From NCBI GenBank assembly GCA_000695745.1, contig ASHK01000171.1:1-8724 (forward strand): a stretch of DNA of 8,724 bases, given 5' to 3'. This document shows positions 1 through 5,100 of this stretch, piece by piece (within the stretch, counting starts at the first letter, position 1; each line of letters begins with the position of its first letter). A program made the translations under genes and the position numbers. The notes below the pieces were generated by a model, which did not search any database, was not told the DNA's origin, and saw nothing but the letters and a program-made list of their open reading frames with translations. This stretch comes from Vibrio madracius. Lineage in GTDB: Bacteria; Pseudomonadota; Gammaproteobacteria; Enterobacterales; Vibrionaceae.

Positions 1-239
1 ACTTTGGTGAGTTATTTGGTTTGGTCGCTATGGTTGCTACTCAGTATTTGCAACCCGTCGCTGCGCTGTTGTTCTGTGTGTTCGGTGGTTGGGTATGGAG
101 TCGAGCCAGTAAGATAAAAGAGCTTGAACAGGGTTGTCCAGATTTTCAATTAGGATGGTTTGGTAAAATTTGGCCGTTTTACGTGAAGTTTATCTGTCCG
201 ATCTTAGTGGCAACCGTCATCTGGGCATCATTCGGTTAA
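1..239 (+). CDS. Sodium-dependent transporter of the NSS family, C-terminal end (partial)
   Basis: The reading frame is open from the left edge to a TAA at 237-239, so only the last ~78 residues are present and the start is outside the window. Two hydrophobic stretches are visible, one around the segment starting LVAMVATQYLQP and one at the extreme C-terminus (FYVKFICPILVATVIWASFG). They are joined by a short polar loop with KIKELEQGCPDF and then GWFGKIWPFYVKF. A last membrane helix introduced by a WPFYVKF-like motif and ending almost at the stop is typical of bacterial neurotransmitter:sodium symporters (MhsT/YhdH type), which co-transport amino acids with Na+ across the inner membrane. The substrate cannot be told from this fragment. 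The ATG-like and TTG codons inside the fragment (for example at 21) are not the true start. A palindromic terminator follows 20 bases after the stop. Confidence 0.75.
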   Translation, partial: FGELFGLVAMVATQYLQPVAALLFCVFGGWVWSRASKIKELEQGCPDFQLGWFGKIWPFYVKFICPILVATVIWASFG

Positions 240-258
240 GTTATCGATGCCATTAATG

Positions 259-294
259 AACGAAAAAGCTCTGCCTAGGCAGAGCTTTTTCGTT
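259..294. terminator. Bidirectional terminator, perfect 36-base palindrome
   Basis: The 36 bases are identical to their own reverse complement, centred on CCTAGG at 274-279. Each strand gives a GC-rich core (GCTCTGCC/GGCAGAGC) followed by a run of five T's. It sits between the transporter reading rightward (stop at 239) and the DUF4250 gene reading leftward (stop at 312), so one hairpin can end both convergent transcripts. Confidence 0.85.
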
Positions 295-311
295 AACCAA
301 GGTGGAGTGGC

Positions 312-503
312 CTAACGGAACTGCCCAGCCTCTGGTAGAAAGTCAAATCCAGCTTGTGCTAACTTATCGATTAATGCTGATTTGCTGATGTCAAAAAAGC
401 GTGTGAGTTCATCAAGATTACCGCCAAAATCATCTCTTAGCTTCATGTTAACAATACTCATAAGCATAACGGGATCCATTGTCTCAAAGTTTGCTAAATT
501 CAT
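312..503 (-). CDS. DUF4250 domain-containing small protein
   Basis: A 63-residue protein beginning MNLANFETMDPVMLMSIVNM. The visible pattern, a short N-terminal segment with DPVMLLSIVN-like text, then KLRDDFGGNLDELTRFFDIS and a C-terminal helix ending near GFDFLPEAGQFR, is that of the DUF4250 family found in Vibrio and relatives. The DISKSALIDKLAQAG segment has the look of a helix-turn-helix-like pair of helices, but I would not claim DNA binding. The frame continues upstream to a TTG at 525-527, which would overlap the preceding gene. The ATG at 501-503 is preferred because an AGAG element lies upstream and it leaves a 10-base gap after the YaeP-family stop. The two genes are therefore probably co-transcribed. 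Function is unknown. Confidence 0.75.
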   Translation of the reverse strand: MNLANFETMDPVMLMSIVNMKLRDDFGGNLDELTRFFDISKSALIDKLAQAGFDFLPEAGQFR

Positions 504-513
504 GTTTTGATCT

Positions 514-720
514 CTATTTATCTTCAAAGTCAGAAATTAATAGGTTTGCAGCTGCAAACGCCGCTTTCTCACGCGCGTCTTTTGGTAATGATTCGTCCGC
601 AGCAATGTCATTTAATGCGCGAACCGCACATGCAATGGCCTGAGGCACATAGCCCTGATCTCCGCTACCGATTTGGGCATAAATTTCTCTTACTAAATCA
701 CAACAACCGTAAACTTGCAT
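514..720 (-). CDS. YaeP family (UPF0253) small protein
   Basis: A 68-residue protein ([20 protein letters not shown]...) that matches what I know of E. coli YaeP over nearly its whole length. Shared blocks include CxLVRxxYAxIxSGDxGYVP, the [12 protein letters not shown] region and [17 protein letters not shown] near the end. The start is ATG at 718-720, with GAGAG seven bases upstream as ribosome binding site. It stops with TAG at 514-516 and is followed by the DUF4250 gene on the same strand. The family is conserved in enteric bacteria and vibrios but has no established biochemical function. The protein looks soluble and mostly helical, with no membrane segment or signal peptide. It has its own likely promoter, separated from pepD by a terminator. 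Confidence 0.85.
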   Translation of the reverse strand: MQVYGCCDLVREIYAQIGSGDQGYVPQAIACAVRALNDIAADESLPKDAREKAAFAAANLLISDFEDK

Positions 721-752
721 ATCAATGCTCTCTGTAAATGATAACTTGTCTC

Positions 753-781
753 AATATACACATGGGAGCTGGAAAAAACAA
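753..781 (-). promoter_or_regulatory. Candidate sigma-70 promoter for the YaeP/DUF4250 pair
   Basis: On the minus strand there is TTGTTT (781-776), a 17-base spacer and TATATT (758-753). The -10 matches consensus at five of six bases; the -35 is weak. Transcription would start near 745, about 25 bases before the YaeP-family ATG, downstream of the pepD terminator. Confidence 0.45.
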
Positions 782-803
782 AATTGCCATTTGATATTGA
801 AAC

Positions 804-834
804 AAAAAAGACCGATGTTGTGGTTAAACATCGG
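804..834 (-). terminator. Rho-independent terminator of pepD
   Basis: On the minus strand, CCGATGTT (834-827) pairs with AACATCGG (819-812) across a 7-base loop, then TCTTTTTTG follows (811-803). It begins 26 bases after the pepD stop and separates pepD from the YaeP-family transcript. Confidence 0.85.
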
Positions 835-860
835 CTAATAATGGCGATTAAAACAGCAGG

Positions 861-2330
861 TTATGCTTTAACAGGGATAGCTTCTAGCAGAGCGACCATT
901 TGGTTCCAGAACAATTCAACGGTATCAATTTTCACTTTCTCATCTGGTGAGTGCGGAAATTTAATCGTTGGGCCGAAAGAGACCATATCCATGTTAGGGT
1001 AAGGCTCTTTGAATAGACCGCATTCTAAACCCGCGTGAATGACCATGATATTTGGCTTGTGACCGTAGATGCCTTCGTACATATCGCGGAAGATTGCCAT
1101 GATTTCTGATTCTGGATCTGGTTTCCAACCAGGGTAGGCTCCTGAGCATTGAATGCTTGCACCAGCAAGTTCTGCAATAGAGGCCAGCATTCCTTCAACT
1201 TGTGAACGTCCAGAATCAATGAGGGAGCGAACTAAACAAAGCACTTCAACTTTGTCTGCTTGAGTCGTGATCACACCAACATTTAGAGAGGTTTCTACAA
1301 CCCCTTCAATGTCGTCACTCATGCGAATCACGCCATTTGGGCAGGCATTGAGTGCGGCAATAAAGCGCGTTTGAGATTCAATTGTGAAGGTTTCAGCTAA
1401 ATCGGCCGCGTCATTAAAGGTAACAATGTCAGTTTCAATGGCACCGAGTTCAGATTTAAGCAGTTCAGTATAAAAGCTGTATAGCTCGTCAAGCTTGGCT
1501 AGGTTTGCTTCAGGAAGTGCCAGAGTGACAAAACCTTCACGAGGAATGGCATTGCGCAAACTGCCACCGCGGAATTCAATCAGACGAGCATCGAGTTCCT
1601 TAGCGTGACCAGCTAAGAAGCGAGCGAGAAGTTTATTGGCATTACCACGACCAGTATGAATGTCGCAGCCAGAGTGACCACCTTTGAGGCCCTTTAAGGT
1701 GAGTTGACGGGCTACGTAACCTTCTGGTGCTGACTCACGCGTGATGTCGAACGTCAGTGCTGCATCGATACCGCCCGCACAGCCCATATAGACTTCGCCT
1801 TCTTGTTCAGAATCGGTGTTAAGTAGAATTTCACCTTCTAACCAACCAGACTCTAGGCCAAACGCGCCGGTCATTCCTGCTTCTTCATCAATAGTCAGTA
1901 ACACTTCTAGTGGACCATGCTTGATATCATTAGAAGCAAGGACGGCCAAGCAGGTCGCCATACCAATACCGTTATCAGCACCCAGAGTTGTGCCTTTTGC
2001 CGTTACCCATTCACCATCGACATAAGGCTGAATCGGGTCGACAGTAAAGTCATGGTCGGTGTCTTCATTCTTTTGCGGCACCATATCGATGTGCGCTTGT
2101 AGAACGACACCTTTCTTGTTTTCCATGCCTGCGGTTGCTGGTTTCTTAATGAAGACGTTGCCAGTTGTGTCACGCTTTACGTCTAAGCCTTGCTCTTTAG
2201 CCCAGCTTACAATGTACTCAGCTAGAGCTTCTTCGTGCTTAGATGGGTGTGGGATTGAGCAGATTTTATCGAAAAATTGCCAGACAGGTGCTGGTGACAA
2301 CTTACTGATTTCAGAATGGAATTCAGACAC
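861..2330 (-). CDS. pepD: Cytosolic aminoacyl-histidine dipeptidase (peptidase D), M20 family
   Basis: A 489-residue protein, close to the 485-490 usual for PepD. It is a dinuclear zinc exopeptidase that cleaves dipeptides, notably those with histidine such as carnosine, in the cytoplasm. The metal and catalytic residues of the family are all visible: His80 and Asp82 (LQAHIDMVPQ), Asp119 (LGADNGIG), Glu149-Glu150 (TIDEEAGMTG), Asp173 (NTDSEQEG) and a C-terminal His at about 460 (FPHSPDE). These sit where the characterised V. alginolyticus PepD has them. The catalytic domain is interrupted by the lid/dimer domain in the middle (roughly residues 190-385), which contains GGHSGCDIHTGRGNANK. The start is GTG at 2328-2330, set by GGAG six bases upstream. 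The gene is intact and ends in its own terminator, so it looks monocistronic. In E. coli it lies divergent next to gpt; here the small-RNA gene and the purine permease lie between them. Confidence 0.95.
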   Translation of the reverse strand: MSEFHSEISKLSPAPVWQFFDKICSIPHPSKHEEALAEYIVSWAKEQGLDVKRDTTGNVFIKKPATAGMENKKGVVLQAHIDMVPQKNEDTDHDFTVDPIQPYVDGEWVTAKGTTLGADNGIGMATCLAVLASNDIKHGPLEVLLTIDEEAGMTGAFGLESGWLEGEILLNTDSEQEGEVYMGCAGGIDAALTFDITRESAPEGYVARQLTLKGLKGGHSGCDIHTGRGNANKLLARFLAGHAKELDARLIEFRGGSLRNAIPREGFVTLALPEANLAKLDELYSFYTELLKSELGAIETDIVTFNDAADLAETFTIESQTRFIAALNACPNGVIRMSDDIEGVVETSLNVGVITTQADKVEVLCLVRSLIDSGRSQVEGMLASIAELAGASIQCSGAYPGWKPDPESEIMAIFRDMYEGIYGHKPNIMVIHAGLECGLFKEPYPNMDMVSFGPTIKFPHSPDEKVKIDTVELFWNQMVALLEAIPVKA

Positions 2331-2546
2331 GGAACTCTCCTTTTGACGGGCTTTGCTAGATAGATGTTCCCCAGATTTCTCATATTTCGATGGGAATCTC
2401 TGGTTTTCTAGCTTATTTAAGATAAAGCAAAGGATAACATTAGTTGTAAACAGGTAGTAGTCAAACCTTGTGTCTCTTGTCGTTGTGGTAGTAAAGCTTA
2501 GTTACCATTGTTAAATGATACAGAGCTCATATTTAAGGGGGTTATT
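2331..2546. other. pepD leader and promoter region, no gene seen
   Basis: Both strands were read for short ORFs with ribosome binding sites, and none was convincing. It must hold the pepD promoter (minus strand), but I cannot choose one with confidence: TTTACA at 2451-2446 lacks a well-placed -10. A weak inverted repeat (CCAGA at 2371-2375, TCTGG at 2399-2403) would lie in the pepD leader transcript. Confidence 0.4.
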
Positions 2547-2574
2547 TTGTAATTTAATTACAAATTACGTAATT
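2547..2574. repeat. Two abutting AT-rich palindromes upstream of the small-RNA promoter
   Basis: TTGTAAT (2547-2553) and ATTACAA (2557-2563) form a 17-base inverted repeat. It abuts a perfect 12-base palindrome, AATTACGTAATT (2563-2574). They lie 20 bases upstream of the CRP-like site and could be operators or an UP-type element. I recognise no named regulator. Confidence 0.5.
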
Positions 2575-2593
2575 AATAGGATTTAATTTGAAT

Positions 2594-2615
2594 TATTGTG
2601 ACTTAGATCGCTTTT
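2594..2615 (+). promoter_or_regulatory. CRP (cAMP receptor protein) binding site
   Basis: TGTGA (2597-2601), six bases, then TCGCT (2608-2612), centred at 2604.5. The left half-site is perfect and the right keeps three of five consensus bases; the CTTAGA spacer resembles the CTAGA-like core of strong sites. It lies about 50 bases upstream of the proposed small-RNA start. CRP is reported, from memory, to repress vcdRP in V. cholerae. Whether it represses or activates here cannot be told from the sequence. Confidence 0.65.
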
Positions 2616-2619
2616 GTGC

Positions 2620-2647
2620 TTGTAATAAAAAACCAATATGGTATTCT
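2620..2647 (+). promoter_or_regulatory. Candidate promoter of the VcdRP-like small RNA
   Basis: TTGTAA (2620-2625) as -35, a 16-base spacer, and TATTCT (2642-2647) as -10 preceded by TG plus one base (2639-2641), an extended -10. Transcription would begin near 2654. CAATAT at 2634-2639 is a weaker alternative -10. Confidence 0.5.
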
Positions 2648-2766
2648 TTTGAACAGTTGAGAGAATCAACGATATTGCTCATGGAAAGAGCCCGATTTAT
2701 CGCCTCCAAGGAACCGAGATTCAAAGCAAACTATGCATAATGATGTTTTGTTAGAAGGTGATGTTT

Positions 2767-2853
2767 ATGAAAGGTTTAGCAAGCGCGATGTTTTGGACAA
2801 CACAAAACGTATACACAAGAGACTTCGCGTACACTGTCTACTTTGGTAGATAA
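2767..2853 (+). CDS. vcdP: 28-residue small protein inside the small RNA (VcdP-like)
   Basis: ATG at 2767 to TAA at 2851-2853 encodes MKGLASAMFWTTQNVYTRDF followed by AYTVYFGR. AGAAGG (2753-2758) lies eight bases upstream, a very good ribosome binding site. An in-frame ATG at 2761 is too close to it to be the main start. The protein is rich in aromatic residues (Phe, Tyr, Trp), has a mildly hydrophobic N-terminal third and no long membrane helix. That would suit a small protein that binds a partner. The nearest known counterpart is VcdP of V. cholerae (29 residues), which binds and stimulates citrate synthase GltA. An inverted repeat (GTTTTG at 2790-2795, CAAAAC at 2803-2808) could fold within the coding part. 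Identity rests on context and length, not on an alignment. Confidence 0.65.
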   Translation: MKGLASAMFWTTQNVYTRDFAYTVYFGR

Positions 2854-2927
2854 GTTAACGATTTATACCCCTATAATTTAGAATTTGTTGTTGGTTATAT
2901 ACCCAATTGATGACCAAGTTATTCTAC

Positions 2928-2955
2928 CGCCACTCGAACGAGTGGCGTTTTTTTT
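2928..2955 (+). terminator. Rho-independent terminator of the small RNA
   Basis: CGCCACTC (2928-2935) pairs with GAGTGGCG (2940-2947) around a GAAC tetraloop, followed by eight T's (2948-2955). The strong stem and long U run are typical of Hfq-dependent small RNAs. Confidence 0.9.
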
Positions 2956-3162
2956 GTCTGTAATCCCGCCAAACTGCCGTCTTAATCTCAAAAATGGCTA
3001 AAGAATAAACAGTTGGATCCTTGCCAGACTACACTGAAATCTATTGGTCATTGAGTAACGACATAAAATTGTTAGTGATTGTTACCTAATAGGTTTCATA
3101 TAAACTCAAAATTATTTGGTTTAGAGTCAAAATTCTAGGTGGAATTTGCGTTTTGTTAACCT
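2956..3162. other. Upstream region of the purine permease, no gene seen
   Basis: No ORF with a ribosome binding site and no purine-riboswitch core is visible. An 8-base direct repeat, TCAAAATT, occurs at 3106-3113 and 3127-3134, 21 bases (two helical turns) apart, just upstream of the permease promoter. Otherwise it is AT-rich spacer. Confidence 0.45.
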
Positions 3163-3168
3163 TATAAT
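3140..3168 (+). promoter_or_regulatory. Promoter of the purine permease-gpt unit
   Basis: TATAAT at 3163-3168 is a perfect -10. The -35 at about 3140-3145 (TGGAAT, 17-base spacer) is poor, so the promoter may need an activator or rely on its -10. Transcription would start near 3175, directly in front of the PurR operator. Confidence 0.6.
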
Positions 3169-3183
3169 TCGCGCCAATCGTTT

Positions 3184-3199
3184 ACGCAACCGTTTACTT
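3184..3199 (+). promoter_or_regulatory. PurR operator
   Basis: ACGCAACCGTTTACTT matches every fixed position of the gammaproteobacterial PurR box (ANGCAANCGNTTNCNT). It lies about +10 to +25 from the proposed start and 23 bases before the permease ATG, a position where PurR bound to hypoxanthine or guanine would block transcription. Confidence 0.8.
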
Positions 3200-3221
3200 T
3201 TTACATTTTAGGAATTCGATT

Positions 3222-4514
3222 ATGCTCGAAAGGCTATTCAAACTCAGTGAATACGGCACAAATGTTCGCACTGAGATCATCGCAGGTTTAACAACCTTCC
3301 TGACGATGGCTTACATCATTTTTGTTAACCCAGCGATTCTAGCTGATACAGGTATGGATCGTGACGCCGTATTTGTTGCTACCTGTCTAGCTGCCGCGAT
3401 CGGTTGCTTTATCATGGGCTTTGTTGCTAATTATCCTATCGCTCAAGCTCCAGGTATGGGCTTGAACGCTTTCTTTACCTACTCAGTCGTTCTAGGTATG
3501 GGTTACACGTGGCAAGTGGCTTTAGCCGCTGTATTCTGCTCTGGTATCCTTTTTGTCTTACTGAGTGTGTTTAGAATTCGTGAGTGGATTATTAACTCAA
3601 TTCCTCTAGCACTTCGTACCGGTATTTCTGCAGGTATTGGTCTATTTTTGGCCTTTGTTGCGCTTAAGAATGCTGGCATTGTCGTCGATAACCCAGCGAC
3701 ACTTTTATCTTTAGGCCATGTGAACTCTCACCAAGTTGTGTTGGCAGCGATTGGTTTCTTCCTCACTATTGCATTGGTTCACCGTGGCATTAAAGGTGCT
3801 GTTCTGTTCGCTATCCTTGGTGTTACCGTACTAGGTTTGATCTTTGGTGATGTAAAGTGGGGTGGCGTAATGTCAACACCACCAAGCTTAGCTCCAACAT
3901 TTATGCAGTTAGATTTTAGCGGCATTTTTGAAGTGGGCATGATTTCAGTAGTATTCGCATTTTTATTTGTTGACCTATTTGATACAGCTGGAACTTTAGT
4001 TGGCGTTGCGACAAAAGCGAACCTAGTGACTGAAGATGGAAAAATTCCACGTCTAAACAAAGCACTACTTGCTGACTCTACGGCAACATCGGTAGGTGCT
4101 CTACTAGGTACTTCCAACACGACTTCATTTGTTGAGAGTACAGCGGGAGTTGCGGTAGGCGGTCGTACCGGTTTGACTGCAGTTGTCGTTGGTATTTTAT
4201 TTATTCTTGCTTTATTCTTCTCGCCTTTAGCTGGTATGATCCCGCCATATGCTACCGCCGGTGCTTTATTGTACGTAGCAATATTAATGATGTCTGGCTT
4301 GGTTGGTATTGACTGGCGAGACATTACTGAAGCTGCGCCAGTAGTAGTGACTTGTTTGATGATGCCTTTCTCATTCTCGATTGCAGAAGGTATTTCGTTC
4401 GGTTTCATTACTTATGCAGCGATTAAAGCATTAAGCGGAAAAGGTCGCGATGTATCCTTAAGTGTATGGGTTATGTCGGCAATCTTCCTTCTCAAGTATA
4501 TTTTTGCGGGATAA
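3222..4514 (+). CDS. NCS2/AzgA-family purine base permease (adenine, hypoxanthine or guanine)
   Basis: A 430-residue, strongly hydrophobic inner-membrane protein with the 12-14 helix pattern of nucleobase:proton symporters. AzgA-family signatures are clear: RTEIIAGLTTFLTMAYIIFV near residues 16-35, APGMGLNAFF (76-85), FVDLFDTAGTLVG (249-261) and ESTAGVAVGGRTGLTA (305-320). The last two carry the acidic substrate-binding and proton-coupling residues. The N-terminus and the central GMGLNAFF and VGGRTGLTAVVVG text resemble E. coli AdeP/YicO more than GhxP/GhxQ, but the exact base cannot be fixed from sequence. The start is ATG at 3222 with AGGAA seven bases upstream. A PurR operator precedes the gene and gpt follows 31 bases after its stop without a terminator. 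The pair most likely forms an uptake-and-salvage operon repressed when purines are plentiful. Confidence 0.9.
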   Translation: MLERLFKLSEYGTNVRTEIIAGLTTFLTMAYIIFVNPAILADTGMDRDAVFVATCLAAAIGCFIMGFVANYPIAQAPGMGLNAFFTYSVVLGMGYTWQVALAAVFCSGILFVLLSVFRIREWIINSIPLALRTGISAGIGLFLAFVALKNAGIVVDNPATLLSLGHVNSHQVVLAAIGFFLTIALVHRGIKGAVLFAILGVTVLGLIFGDVKWGGVMSTPPSLAPTFMQLDFSGIFEVGMISVVFAFLFVDLFDTAGTLVGVATKANLVTEDGKIPRLNKALLADSTATSVGALLGTSNTTSFVESTAGVAVGGRTGLTAVVVGILFILALFFSPLAGMIPPYATAGALLYVAILMMSGLVGIDWRDITEAAPVVVTCLMMPFSFSIAEGISFGFITYAAIKALSGKGRDVSLSVWVMSAIFLLKYIFAG

Positions 4515-4545
4515 TACTCGAATACGTTTTTATTAGGTTTTTACT

Positions 4546-5010
4546 ATGGCTAACAAATTCATCATCACATGGGACAATATGCACGCATATTGCCGTCAAC
4601 TTGCTGAGCGTCAAATGCCAGCTGAACAGTGGAAAGGCATTCTTGGCGTAAGCCGTGGTGGTCTGGTCCCTGCTGCAATTCTGGCTCGTGAGCTAGGTAT
4701 TCGTTACGTAGATACAGTATGTATCTCTAGCTACGATCACGATCATCAACGTGACATGACTGTGCTAAAAGCACCAGAGCATGATGGTGAAGGTTATCTA
4801 ATCGTTGATGATCTTGTGGACAGTGGTGACACTGCTCGTAAGATCCGCGAAATGTATCCAAAAGCGAAATTTGTCACCGTTTGTGCTAAGCCAGCTGGCG
4901 TTGAGCTAGTGGATGAGTACATTGTTGACATCGCTCAAGATTGCTGGATTGAACAGCCATGGGATATGGTGTTGTCTTACGTTGAGCCAATCAACCGTAA
5001 GCAAAAATAA
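4546..5010 (+). CDS. gpt: Xanthine-guanine phosphoribosyltransferase
   Basis: A 154-residue type I phosphoribosyltransferase (E. coli Gpt has 152). It converts guanine, xanthine and hypoxanthine plus PRPP to GMP, XMP and IMP. Visible elements are SRGG (36-39), which binds pyrophosphate; Arg69 in the flexible loop (HDHQRD); the PRPP loop [13 protein letters not shown] (85-97); Lys115 (CAKPAG), which contacts the base; and Trp134-Ile135 in WIEQPWD, which stacks on the purine. Similarity to the E. coli enzyme runs over the full length. The start is ATG at 4546, with AGG eight bases upstream. It lies 31 bases after the purine permease and is probably co-transcribed with it, so import and capture of the base are coupled. 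A terminator follows the stop. Confidence 0.95.
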   Translation: MANKFIITWDNMHAYCRQLAERQMPAEQWKGILGVSRGGLVPAAILARELGIRYVDTVCISSYDHDHQRDMTVLKAPEHDGEGYLIVDDLVDSGDTARKIREMYPKAKFVTVCAKPAGVELVDEYIVDIAQDCWIEQPWDMVLSYVEPINRKQK

Positions 5011-5031
5011 ATACATCAATCTGTATTTGCG

Positions 5032-5061
5032 AAAATGACCCTTTATTGGGTCATTTTTTTT
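5032..5061 (+). terminator. Rho-independent terminator after gpt
   Basis: AAAATGACCC (5032-5041) pairs with GGGTCATTTT (5048-5057) across a 6-base loop, running into an eight-T tract (5054-5061). It ends the permease-gpt transcript 40 bases before frsA. Confidence 0.85.
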
Positions 5062-5100
5062 ATTACTATAGAGGACAAAGTTCCATTAGAAGGCCATCAT

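Larger units (their letters stand above)
2654..2955 (+). ncRNA. vcdR: Probable dual-function small regulatory RNA, VcdRP-like
   Basis: A transcription unit of about 300 bases is bounded by a CRP-site/promoter region and a textbook terminator, and contains a short ORF (2767-2853). After the ORF come an accessible C run (CCCC at 2868-2871) and a second C-rich element. That element is CCC at 2902-2904, in the 13-base loop of a hairpin formed by 2891-2897 and 2911-2917. V. cholerae VcdRP is known as a CRP-controlled RNA: the RNA part base-pairs with mRNAs of sugar uptake (PTS) genes, and a 29-residue protein, VcdP, binds citrate synthase. As I recall, it is encoded near pepD/VC2278. Size, small ORF length, CRP signal and gene neighbourhood all agree, but I could not compare sequences, so the name is an inference. 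The 5' end is uncertain by about ten bases. Confidence 0.7.

Noticed and set aside
2059..2346. 95-residue plus-strand ORF over the pepD start
   Set aside because: It is a shadow of pepD in another frame; the composition is that of a reverse complement and it extends into the pepD leader.
2620..2647. Placing the CRP site at exactly -41.5 for class II activation of the small RNA
   Set aside because: This needs a start at about 2646 and a poor -10 (CAATAT); the better extended -10 puts the site near -50, and the V. cholerae counterpart is reported as CRP-repressed.
2956..3221. Purine riboswitch in front of the permease
   Set aside because: The conserved purine-aptamer core and its three-way junction are not recognisable; the PurR operator already accounts for purine control.
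3779..4408. 209-residue minus-strand ORF opposite the permease
   Set aside because: It lies wholly within an unmistakable permease gene, has low-complexity Thr/Pro/Ala-rich text without family features, and has no ribosome binding site that I can see.
4519..4534. Second PurR-like box in front of gpt
   Set aside because: Only about 7 of the 11 fixed positions match, with the central GCAA half damaged; too weak to call.
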